A stretch of 64,000 nt of DNA from Miltoncostaea marina. GTDB lineage: Bacteria > Actinomycetota > Thermoleophilia > Miltoncostaeales > Miltoncostaeaceae. The position numbers and the translations under genes are program-made. Positions 1 through 6,111 of this stretch are shown here, in pieces (the stretch's first letter is position 1; each line of letters opens with the position of its first letter). Below the pieces are notes generated by a model, which saw only the letters and a list, made by a program, of their open reading frames with translations, did no database searches and was not told where the DNA came from. The stretch spans positions 1,488,001 to 1,552,000 of the forward strand of contig NZ_CP064655.1 of the NCBI RefSeq assembly GCF_018141525.1. Direction: 5' to 3'.

Positions 1-9
1 CCGATCCGC

Positions 10-882
10 TCATCCGCTGATCCTCCGCGCGTAGGCGCCCGGGAACTCCGGGCGCAGGCGCGACGCCTGGCCGACGGCGGCGCCGCGGTCGTCGTACACG
101 CCCGAGAACACGACCCAGTAGCCGGGCCGCAGGCCGGTGAAGTCCGACGACCACAGCACGCCCGCCTCGTCGCCGCCGTCGCGCACCCGCGCCTTCGCGG
201 CGCGGGCGTCGGCCTCGTCGCGCACCGACGACAGCACCGCGGTCCAGGCGGCGCGGCCGGGCGGCCAGTCCGACGCGCCGTCCCCCGGATCGGGCTCCGG
301 ACCGGGCTGCGGCCGGGGCTCCGGCTGGGGCTCCGGGACGTCGTCGGTGGTCGGCGCCGTGGGGCCGGTCGCGGGCGGCCCGGTGACGGTGGGAAAGCCC
401 GGGGTGGTCGGCTGCCCCGGCACCGTCGGCATCGTCGGCGTCGTGAACGAGGTGTCCGGCGGCAGGCCGCCGGTGGTCGGCGCGCTGGGCGGCAGCGGCG
501 TGAACGGCCCCGTCGCCGTGAGCGTCGACGCGGTGGTCGTCCCGCCCCCGTCGTCGTCGGTGGCGACGGCGTACGCCAGGGCGCCGGCGCCCACGCCGAG
601 CAGCGCGATCGCGCCCGCCAGCAGCGCCACGCCGCGGCCGCCGCGGCGCAGGCGGGGCGCGAGCGGGGTGGGGGAGCCGCACTCGAGGCAGTAGGTCTGG
701 TCGGGCTCGAGCTCGGCCCCGCAGACCTCGCAGCGCGGCGGCCCGGCGGGCTCCGGCGGCGCGCCGTCACCCGGGGGCGGGGGCCCGTCCGGGGGGTCGA
801 CCGCCGGCGGCTCGCGGCCGGCGGCGCCCGGGCCGGCGACGGGATCGGCCTCCTCCCGGCCGGTCGGCCGCTCCTCGCTCAC
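10..882 (-). CDS. Membrane-anchored zinc-ribbon protein with SPOR-like C-terminus
   Basis: 290 aa from a GTG start that overlaps the upstream stop as GTGA, so it is probably translationally coupled to the gene at 879-1480. Visible parts in order: a Pro/Gly-rich N-terminus, a zinc ribbon (CxxC near residue 51 and a second CxxC near 66), one membrane segment (about residues 84-108), a long Thr/Pro/Gly-rich linker (110-200), and a C-terminal domain of about 80 residues. That domain holds a WxxxxSS-type repeat and the pattern GLRPGYWVVFSG, which resembles SPOR/peptidoglycan-binding folds. Topology suggests a cytoplasmic zinc ribbon and an extracytoplasmic SPOR-like domain, perhaps at the cell wall or division site. 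The function is inferred; the domain order is seen. Confidence 0.75.
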   Translation of the reverse strand: MSEERPTGREEADPVAGPGAAGREPPAVDPPDGPPPPGDGAPPEPAGPPRCEVCGAELEPDQTYCLECGSPTPLAPRLRRGGRGVALLAGAIALLGVGAGALAYAVATDDDGGGTTTASTLTATGPFTPLPPSAPTTGGLPPDTSFTTPTMPTVPGQPTTPGFPTVTGPPATGPTAPTTDDVPEPQPEPRPQPGPEPDPGDGASDWPPGRAAWTAVLSSVRDEADARAAKARVRDGGDEAGVLWSSDFTGLRPGYWVVFSGVYDDRGAAVGQASRLRPEFPGAYARRISG

Positions 883-1480
883 GTGCCCCGCGGGACGTCG
901 ATGACGGCGGTCGCCTGCTCGTCGCCCTCGGCCGAGACCGGCACGAGGCGGGCGCCGCAGCTCCAGCAGAAGCGGGCCCCGGCGTGAAAGGGCGAGCGGC
1001 AGGCCACGCAGCAGCCGACCGAGGGGTCGGCCGGCGCCCGGGAGCGCCGCTCGCGCCGCAGCTGATCGATCTCGGCCAGCCGCACGTCGATGTCGCGCAC
1101 CGTGTCGTCGATCTCGGCCACCTCGCCGGCGCGGCGGCGGGCCACGTCCTCGCCCAGCATGTCGCGGCGGTAGAGCTCGAAGGCGAGGCCGCCCAGGTGG
1201 TAGACGGTCTCCTCGCGGCGGGCCAGCAGGCGCCGCCGCTCCCGGCGCAGCCGGCGCGCGCTGGGCGCCCGCCCGGGCGCGATGGCGGGATCGTCGGCTT
1301 CGGGCACGGCCGGCTGCGCCGCGGCCGGCTCGTCGGCGGCCGGCGGCTCGGGGGCGGCGGCGGGGGCGTGATGGCCTCCGGGGCCAGGCGCCGCCGCCGC
1401 GGCAGCCAGCGCCGGCGGCCCTCCGGCGGGCCGTCCACGGCCGGCGTCGTGCGGTCGTCGGGGTCGGCGGGCGTCGTCAT
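879..1480 (-). CDS. Zinc-ribbon coiled-coil protein, probable frameshift
   Basis: The C-terminal two thirds read as a charged helical segment (about 1050-1280) followed by a zinc ribbon with two CxxC pairs (about 935-1010), next to another zinc-ribbon protein. The natural N-terminus, beginning MTTPADPDD at the ATG 1480-1478, lies in a different frame from this C-terminal part. Adding one base to the G5 run at 1350-1354 or the one at 1362-1366 joins the two frames smoothly. The region is therefore given as one gene with a probable single-base deletion, either a sequence error or a real mutation. Function unknown; coupled by GTGA overlap to the downstream SPOR-like protein. Confidence 0.55.
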
Positions 1481-1492
1481 CGGGCTGCGTGC

Positions 1493-1498
1493 ATCGTA
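1493..1498 (-). promoter_or_regulatory. Candidate -10 for the zinc-ribbon operon
   Basis: On the minus strand this reads TACGAT, 12 nt before the ATG at 1480. It matches the TANNNT hexamers seen before many genes in this window. No clear -35 was seen. Confidence 0.4.
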
Positions 1499-1542
1499 CC
1501 GGGCAGGTTCGTCGGCGCCCGGCGGGCCCCTGCGCCGGCATG

Positions 1543-1572
1543 TTGACCGCCGTCCGCGTGGCTCCCTATACT
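1543..1572 (+). promoter_or_regulatory. Sigma-A type promoter for the SAM riboswitch transcript
   Basis: TTGACC at 1543-1548 and TATACT at 1567-1572 are separated by 18 bp. This is the best consensus promoter in the window. It ends just ahead of the SAM-I aptamer, so it should drive the riboswitch and the downstream PLP enzyme/carrier genes. Confidence 0.75.
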
Positions 1573-1578
1573 CGCCTC

Positions 1579-1679
1579 CGCATCAAGAGCGGTGGAGGGA
1601 CTGGCCCTGTGAAGCCGCGGCAACCAGCGCGATACGCGCCAGGTGCCAATTCCATCAGGCGGATCGCCTGGGAGATGCG
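1579..1679 (+). promoter_or_regulatory. SAM-I (S-box) riboswitch aptamer
   Basis: The conserved S-box blocks are present in order: ATCAAGAG followed by GGTGGAGGGACTGGCCC, then GTGAAGCC, GGCAACC, GGTGCCAATTCC, and a closing GAGATGCG. P1 forms from CGCATC (1579-1584) and GATGCG (1674-1679). SAM-I riboswitches bind S-adenosylmethionine and usually switch off methionine/cysteine genes when SAM is high. Here the regulated genes are a threonine-synthase-like enzyme and a ThiS/MoaD-like carrier, which points to sulfur or methionine metabolism rather than plain threonine synthesis. Confidence 0.95.
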
Positions 1680-1710
1680 AGCGTCCGACCGGTGCACCGC
1701 CCGTCGCCCT

Positions 1711-1739
1711 CGCCCCTCCCAGGGAGTGGGCGTTTCGTT
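1711..1739 (+). terminator. Riboswitch expression-platform terminator
   Basis: CGCCC at 1711-1715 pairs with GGGCG at 1728-1732, with further pairing inside (CTC/GAG), and is followed by TTTCGTT. It sits between the SAM-I aptamer and the GTG start at 1764, the expected place for a ligand-controlled transcription terminator. The T-tract is imperfect. Confidence 0.55.
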
Positions 1740-1763
1740 CGTGGCGAGGACCGGGAGGACGGG

Positions 1764-3014
1764 GTGACACGGCATCAGACGGCGGCGACCGCGCTCCGAT
1801 GTAAGGAATGCGAGCGGACTGGCGAGCTCACCGCCGCCTACGTCTGCGAGTACTGCTTCGGCCCGCTCGAGGTGGTGTACGACACCGAGCGCATCGCGAG
1901 CGTCGTGAGCCGCGAACGCATCGCGTCGGGCCCCCCCTCGCTGTGGCGCTACAGCGACTTCCTGCCCTGCGCGCCCGATGACCCCTACGCCGGCCTGCCG
2001 ACCGGCATGACGCCGCTCGTGCGCGCGCCGCGCCTGGCCGAGGCGCTGGGCCTCGGGGAGGTGTGGGTCAAGAACGACACGGCCAACCCGACGCACAGCT
2101 TCAAGGACCGGGTGGTCTCGGTGGCGCTCGAGAAGGCCAAGCAGCTCGGCTACGAGGTGATGGCCTGCGCGTCGACCGGCAACCTCGCGAACTCCGTCGC
2201 GGCGCACTCCTCCGCGCACGGGCTCGCCAGCTACGTGTTCGTGCCGGCCGACCTCGAGGAGCAGAAGATCGTCGCGACCGCCGTCTACGGCACGACGCTG
2301 CTGGCCGTCGAGGGCAACTACGACGACGTCAACCGGCTGTGCATGGAGCTCGCCTCCGAGCGCCCGTGGGCGTTCGTCAACGTCAACGTGCGCCCGTACT
2401 ACAGCGAGGGCTCGAAGACGCTGGCCTACGAGGTCGCCGAGCAGCTCGGCTGGAGCCTTCCGGACCGCTGCGTGGTGCCGATCGCGTCCGGGTCGCTCTA
2501 CACCAAGATCAGCCGGGGCTTCCGCGATCTCATCGAGACCGGCCTCGTCGATGGCGAGGTGCCCAGGCTGAACGGCGCCCAGTCGGCCGGCTGCGGCCCG
2601 GTGGCCGCCGCCTGGGACGCGGGGCTCGACTTCGTCGCCCCGGTCAAGCCGGACACGATCGCCAAGAGCCTGGCGATCGGCAACCCGGCCGACGGCGTGT
2701 TCGCGCTCGACGTGGCGCGCGCGACCGGCGGCTCCATCTCGGCCGTGACCGAGGAGGAGATCGTCGAGGGCATCGAGCTGCTCGCCCGGACGACCGGCAT
2801 CTTCGCCGAGACGGCGGGCGGCGTGACCACCGCGACGCTGGCCAAGCTCGCCCGCGCCGGCGAGATCGGCCGCGACGAGCGGGTGGTCCTCTACATCACC
2901 GGCGACGGCCTCAAGACGCTCGACGCCGTGGCCTCCCGGGTCGAGCGCCACCCCATCCAGCCGACCGTCGCGAGCTTCGAGCAGGCCGTCGGCGAGGCCC
3001 GCCTCATCGCATGA
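1764..3014 (+). CDS. Threonine-synthase-like PLP enzyme under SAM riboswitch control
   Basis: 416 aa from GTG at 1764, with GGGAGGA at 1753-1759 as ribosome binding site. The N-terminus carries a zinc ribbon (Cys13, Cys16, Cys28, Cys31), followed by a fold-type II PLP enzyme: PTHSFKDR with Lys114 as the expected Schiff-base lysine, an ASTGN phosphate/substrate loop near 137-141, and a GDGLK-type C-terminal motif. This is the architecture of threonine synthase (O-phosphohomoserine to threonine). The SAM-I riboswitch upstream and the GG-ending sulfur-carrier gene 31 bp downstream are odd for threonine synthesis. An alternative is use of O-phosphohomoserine plus a protein thiocarboxylate to make homocysteine. 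The family call is firm; the substrate is inferred. Confidence 0.85.
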   Translation: MTRHQTAATALRCKECERTGELTAAYVCEYCFGPLEVVYDTERIASVVSRERIASGPPSLWRYSDFLPCAPDDPYAGLPTGMTPLVRAPRLAEALGLGEVWVKNDTANPTHSFKDRVVSVALEKAKQLGYEVMACASTGNLANSVAAHSSAHGLASYVFVPADLEEQKIVATAVYGTTLLAVEGNYDDVNRLCMELASERPWAFVNVNVRPYYSEGSKTLAYEVAEQLGWSLPDRCVVPIASGSLYTKISRGFRDLIETGLVDGEVPRLNGAQSAGCGPVAAAWDAGLDFVAPVKPDTIAKSLAIGNPADGVFALDVARATGGSISAVTEEEIVEGIELLARTTGIFAETAGGVTTATLAKLARAGEIGRDERVVLYITGDGLKTLDAVASRVERHPIQPTVASFEQAVGEARLIA

Positions 3015-3045
3015 CCACCACCACCGACCGAACCGAGGAGCACAC

Positions 3046-3318
3046 ATGCCCGTGACCGTCCGCATCCCGGCCCCGCTGCGCCCCGTCGTGGGCGGGGCGT
3101 CCGCGGTCGAGTGCGAGCCGGGGACGGTGCGCGCGCTGATCGAGCAGCTCGACGCCCGCCACCCCGGCTTCCGCGAGCGGGTGATGGACGGCGACTCGCT
3201 GCGGCGCTTCGTCAACGTCTTCGTGGCCGGCGACGACGTCCGCTTCGGCGACGGCATCGAGACCGCGGTCGCCGACGGCCAGGACGTGACCATCCTCCCG
3301 GCCGTCGCGGGCGGCTGA
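3046..3318 (+). CDS. ThiS/MoaD-family sulfur carrier protein
   Basis: 90 aa from ATG at 3046 with GAGGAG at 3035-3040 as ribosome binding site. It has the size, the beta-grasp pattern (MPVTVRIP start, FVNVFVAGDDV, a DVTILPAVAGG end) and the terminal Gly-Gly of ThiS/MoaD/CysO-type carriers, in which an E1-like enzyme adenylates the last glycine and converts it to a thiocarboxylate. It lies directly after the SAM-riboswitch-controlled PLP gene, as CysO pairs with CysM in mycobacteria and HcyS with homocysteine synthesis in Wolinella. No E1 enzyme or JAMM peptidase gene is in this window. A molybdopterin role is less likely because no moa genes are near. Confidence 0.85.
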   Translation: MPVTVRIPAPLRPVVGGASAVECEPGTVRALIEQLDARHPGFRERVMDGDSLRRFVNVFVAGDDVRFGDGIETAVADGQDVTILPAVAGG

Positions 3319-4220
3319 GCCCCGCGCCGCAGACCGCGCTCGTCACGGGCGCGACCGGGCTGGTGGGGCAGGCCCTCCTCGCGCGGCTGCGCGAGGAGGG
3401 CCTGCGTGTGCTCGCCACCGCGCGCACCCGCGAGGCCGCGGCCGCCGTCGTGGCGGCGGGGGCGGAGCCGCTGCACACCGACGTCGCGAACATCGGCGCC
3501 TGGGCCCGCGAGGCGGAGGCCGCCGACGCGGTGTTCCACCTGGCGCTGCCGCGGCTCGACCCGCCCGTGCGCCGGCTCGCCGCCCGCCGGCGGGCGCGCG
3601 GGGCGGCGGCCGCGGCCGCCGCGCTCGCCGAGGTGGCGGCGGGCCGGCCGACCGTGATGCTCTCGAGCGCGCTGGTCTACGGCGAGACCGCCGCCCCGGC
3701 GGCCGACGACGACCCGGCGCCGGCCCGGCTGGCCCTGGCCCGCCCCGCGGCGGCCGCCGAGGGCGCGCTCGCCGGCCCCGCCCTGCGCGTGGTGCGGGTG
3801 CCGTGGGTGGTGGGCCCCGGCGGCCTGCTGCGCGACGTCGTGGTGGGCCTGCGCGTGCGCCGCTACCGGATGGTCGGGGGCGGCGGCAACCGCTGGCCGC
3901 TGATCGCCGACGACGACGCCGCCGCGGCGCTGCTGGCCGCGCTCGACGCGCCGCCGGGCGTCTACAGCGCGGCGTGCGCGGAGATCCCCACCCAGGAGGA
4001 GGTGGTGGGCGCCATCTGCACCGTGCCGGGCCACCGCCACCCCGACCGGCTGCCGCCGGCCCTCGCCGCGCTGGTGATGGGCGGCGCCGTGAGCGAGGCG
4101 CTCGGCGCGGACCTGGCGGTGCGCACCGGCCGGCTGGGCGACCTGGGCTGGTCGCCGCGCCGCGGCTGGCGCGACGAGGTGCTCAGGCTCGCGGAGGGTC
4201 CCCTGCCGCTTCCGGCGTGA
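3315..4220 (+). CDS. NAD-dependent epimerase/short-chain reductase family protein
   Basis: 301 aa if started at the CTG that overlaps the preceding stop (CTGA, 3315-3318). No ATG, GTG or TTG lies in this frame before the Rossmann motif TGATGLVGQ near residues 12-20. Later parts include a VMLSSALVYGE strand (the usual Ser/Tyr active-site region, with no classical YxxxK visible), a RVPWVVGPGG segment and a C-terminal helix rich in Ala/Leu. This fits the atypical SDR/epimerase superfamily acting on a nucleotide-linked or lipid substrate. It ends inside the convergent gene at 4183-4500 (38 bp overlap). The substrate cannot be read from sequence. Confidence 0.7.
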   Translation: MSPAPQTALVTGATGLVGQALLARLREEGLRVLATARTREAAAAVVAAGAEPLHTDVANIGAWAREAEAADAVFHLALPRLDPPVRRLAARRRARGAAAAAAALAEVAAGRPTVMLSSALVYGETAAPAADDDPAPARLALARPAAAAEGALAGPALRVVRVPWVVGPGGLLRDVVVGLRVRRYRMVGGGGNRWPLIADDDAAAALLAALDAPPGVYSAACAEIPTQEEVVGAICTVPGHRHPDRLPPALAALVMGGAVSEALGADLAVRTGRLGDLGWSPRRGWRDEVLRLAEGPLPLPA

Positions 4221-4500
4221 GCCGGACGGGCGTCATGCGGGTGCGCCCGCCCTCCTGGTACTGCAGGTCGAGCGTGTCGCCCTTCAGGTAGCCGTACACG
4301 CCGATCCCCATCGCGAGCATGATCTTGCGCCCCATGCCGAGCGGCGGCTGGGCGCGCAGCATCCGCGAGAAGTGGATGCGGTCGCCCTCCACGCGGAAGT
4401 CGCGGCCCTCGGTCCACTCCTCGCCGTTGACGTAGACGCGGATCGGCGGCTCCGCGCCGGCGGGGAGGGGGAGCGAGTGGACCTGCGTGTCGACCGTCAC
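4183..4500 (-). CDS. Conserved-looking small protein of unknown function
   Basis: 105 aa from GTG at 4500. The start is supported by TAGGCT 7 nt upstream. The sequence alternates beta-like stretches (IRVYVNGEEW, DRIHFSRML) with a glycine-rich hydrophobic stretch (LGMGRKIMLAMGIGVYGYLKGD) and a charged tail. No signal peptide or catalytic motif is obvious. Its 3' end overlaps the convergent reductase gene by 38 bp. I do not recognise the family. Confidence 0.65.
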   Translation of the reverse strand: MTVDTQVHSLPLPAGAEPPIRVYVNGEEWTEGRDFRVEGDRIHFSRMLRAQPPLGMGRKIMLAMGIGVYGYLKGDTLDLQYQEGGRTRMTPVRLTPEAAGDPPRA

Positions 4501-4507
4501 GCGGCCG

Positions 4508-4513
4508 AGCCTA
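4508..4513 (-). promoter_or_regulatory. Candidate -10 TAGGCT (leaderless start)
   Basis: TAGGCT on the minus strand, 7 nt before the GTG at 4500, which would make the mRNA start at or next to the start codon. Confidence 0.5.
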
Positions 4514-4608
4514 CCGCAGCGTTCCTGTACCGTGATCGCACTATATTTACGTGACGGTGATGTGACGCAACCCTCAAGGGGCGCCCGCGCGGGTCGATCC
4601 ACCGGGCC

Positions 4609-4668
4609 ATGACCGCCTCCATCCCGCGCCGCCGCCTCATGGCCGCCTCCAGCCCGCGCCGCCGCCTC
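4609..4668 (+). repeat. Two tandem 30-bp copies at the 5' end of the TED gene
   Basis: 4609-4638 and 4639-4668 are near-identical 30-bp units, each beginning ATG and ending in codons for PRRRL. The duplication repeats the positively charged start of the signal peptide and creates two extra possible start codons. Confidence 0.85.
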
Positions 4669-6111
4669 ATGGCCGCCGCCGCCCTCGTGCTCGTCGCCGT
4701 CGCCTGCCTGCCGGCGATGGCCGCCGCCGCCCAGCCGGGCACCGTCCGCCTGCTCGGCATCGACCGCTACGACGCCGTGACCGTCACCACGCCGGCCGGC
4801 GCCCGCGTCACCACCGTCCCCGGCCGCCTGACCCTGCGCGTGAGCGCGACGGGCGGCGGCAGCCTCGAGACCGGGGCCTTCTGCGCGGACATCCACCACC
4901 CGATCGGCACCGGCACCGACTACGCCGTCTCGCTGCGCACCGCCGCCGACGACCCGGCGCTGGCGACGCCGCGCGCCCTCGAGGCCGCCTGGCTCGCCGG
5001 GCGGGCCGAGGCGCTGATCGCCGCCGCCCCGCCGGCCGCCCGGGCGCTCGAGTCCGGCGCCCTCCAGATCGCGGTCTGGCAGCTGACCGGCCAGGCCCGC
5101 GAGACGTCGCCCACGGGCGACGCCGCGCTCGACGCCCGCGCCGCGGCCATCCGCGCCCTGGCCGCCGGGCGGGCGCCCGGCGGGGCCGTCGCGATCACGG
5201 CCGCCACCCCGCGCGGCTGCGCCGGCGGCACGGTCGCCCTCGCCCTGACCGGCGTGCCGGGCAGCAGCGCGTCGCTCTCCGCGACGGGCGGCGCCACCGT
5301 GACCCCGCTCCGGGTGCGCTTCGACGCCCAGGGGCGCGCCTCGGCGAGCGTCGCCTCGGGCGCCCCCGGCGCGGTCACCGTCACCGCCCGCGCGGAGGAC
5401 GCCGGCACGCTCGTGCGCGCCGCCCGGGCGAGCGCCGCCGCCTCCACGCCCCAGCAGACCGTCTTCCTCGCGCCGGTCGCGGCCGGCGCGGCCTCGGTGG
5501 CCGTGACCTTCGGCGACTGCCCGCTGGCGCCGTTCGACGGCGGCGGCGGGCAGTCGGGGCCGGCGGGGCGGCCCGGCCCGGACGCGCCCCCGTCGCCCTC
5601 CGCGTCCGCCCCCCGCGAGGAGACGAGCGCGACGACCGGCGACGGCCCGCTCCGCCCGTCCGGCGCCCCCGCCGCGCCGGCCCGGCCGGCAGACCGGTCC
5701 GCCCGGCGCCCGGGCGCCGGGCGGACGCCGGCCCGCGCGCTGCGCGTGGCCAAGTCGGCTCCGCGGCGCGTCCGCGCGGGCGCCGTCCTGCGCTACGTCG
5801 TCCGGGTGGCCAACCGCGGCCGGGCGGCGCTGCGCGCGGTCGAGGTGGCCGACCGGCTGCCCGCCGGCATGTCGCTGGCGGCGATGCCGCGGGGCGCGTC
5901 CCTGCGCGCCGGCCGCGTGGTCTGGACGCTGCCCGTCCTGCGGCCCGGCGCGACGCGCGTGCTGCGCCTGGCCGCGCGCATCGACCGCGACGCCGCCGGG
6001 CGGCTCTGCAACCGGGTCGTCGCCGGGGCCGCGGGCGTCCCGGCCGCCACGGCGACGGCGTGCACGTCCGTGCGGTCCGTCCGGCGCTCCACGGCGGCCG
6101 TCACGGCGTGA
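4609..6111 (+). CDS. Secreted thioester-domain (TED) protein with DUF11-type repeat domain
   Basis: 500 aa. An N-terminal signal segment (hydrophobic about 21-40, ending AMAAAAQ) is followed by a domain with the two hallmarks of thioester domains: FCAD with Cys92, and LQIAVW with Gln153, the pair that forms the internal Cys-Gln thioester in Gram-positive adhesins. Next comes an Ig-like region with three cysteines (about 200-310), a Pro/Ala-rich linker (about 310-370) and a DUF11-type beta domain (about 375-480, with the VRVANRG and DRLPAGM patterns). No LPXTG or terminal membrane anchor is seen. Covalent attachment to a surface amine is the known TED role; the target is unknown. Three in-frame ATGs (4609, 4639, 4669) make the start uncertain. 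Confidence 0.75.
   Translation: MTASIPRRRLMAASSPRRRLMAAAALVLVAVACLPAMAAAAQPGTVRLLGIDRYDAVTVTTPAGARVTTVPGRLTLRVSATGGGSLETGAFCADIHHPIGTGTDYAVSLRTAADDPALATPRALEAAWLAGRAEALIAAAPPAARALESGALQIAVWQLTGQARETSPTGDAALDARAAAIRALAAGRAPGGAVAITAATPRGCAGGTVALALTGVPGSSASLSATGGATVTPLRVRFDAQGRASASVASGAPGAVTVTARAEDAGTLVRAARASAAASTPQQTVFLAPVAAGAASVAVTFGDCPLAPFDGGGGQSGPAGRPGPDAPPSPSASAPREETSATTGDGPLRPSGAPAAPARPADRSARRPGAGRTPARALRVAKSAPRRVRAGAVLRYVVRVANRGRAALRAVEVADRLPAGMSLAAMPRGASLRAGRVVWTLPVLRPGATRVLRLAARIDRDAAGRLCNRVVAGAAGVPAATATACTSVRSVRRSTAAVTA

Noticed and set aside
984-1763. In-frame extension of the PLP enzyme upstream of GTG 1764
   Set aside because: It would run through the riboswitch, its promoter and the antisense zinc-ribbon gene; the ribosome site and domain start agree with 1764.
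3046-3318. Molybdopterin synthase small subunit (MoaD)
   Set aside because: The fold fits, but the SAM riboswitch and PLP-enzyme neighbour favour a sulfur-amino-acid role and no moa genes are near.
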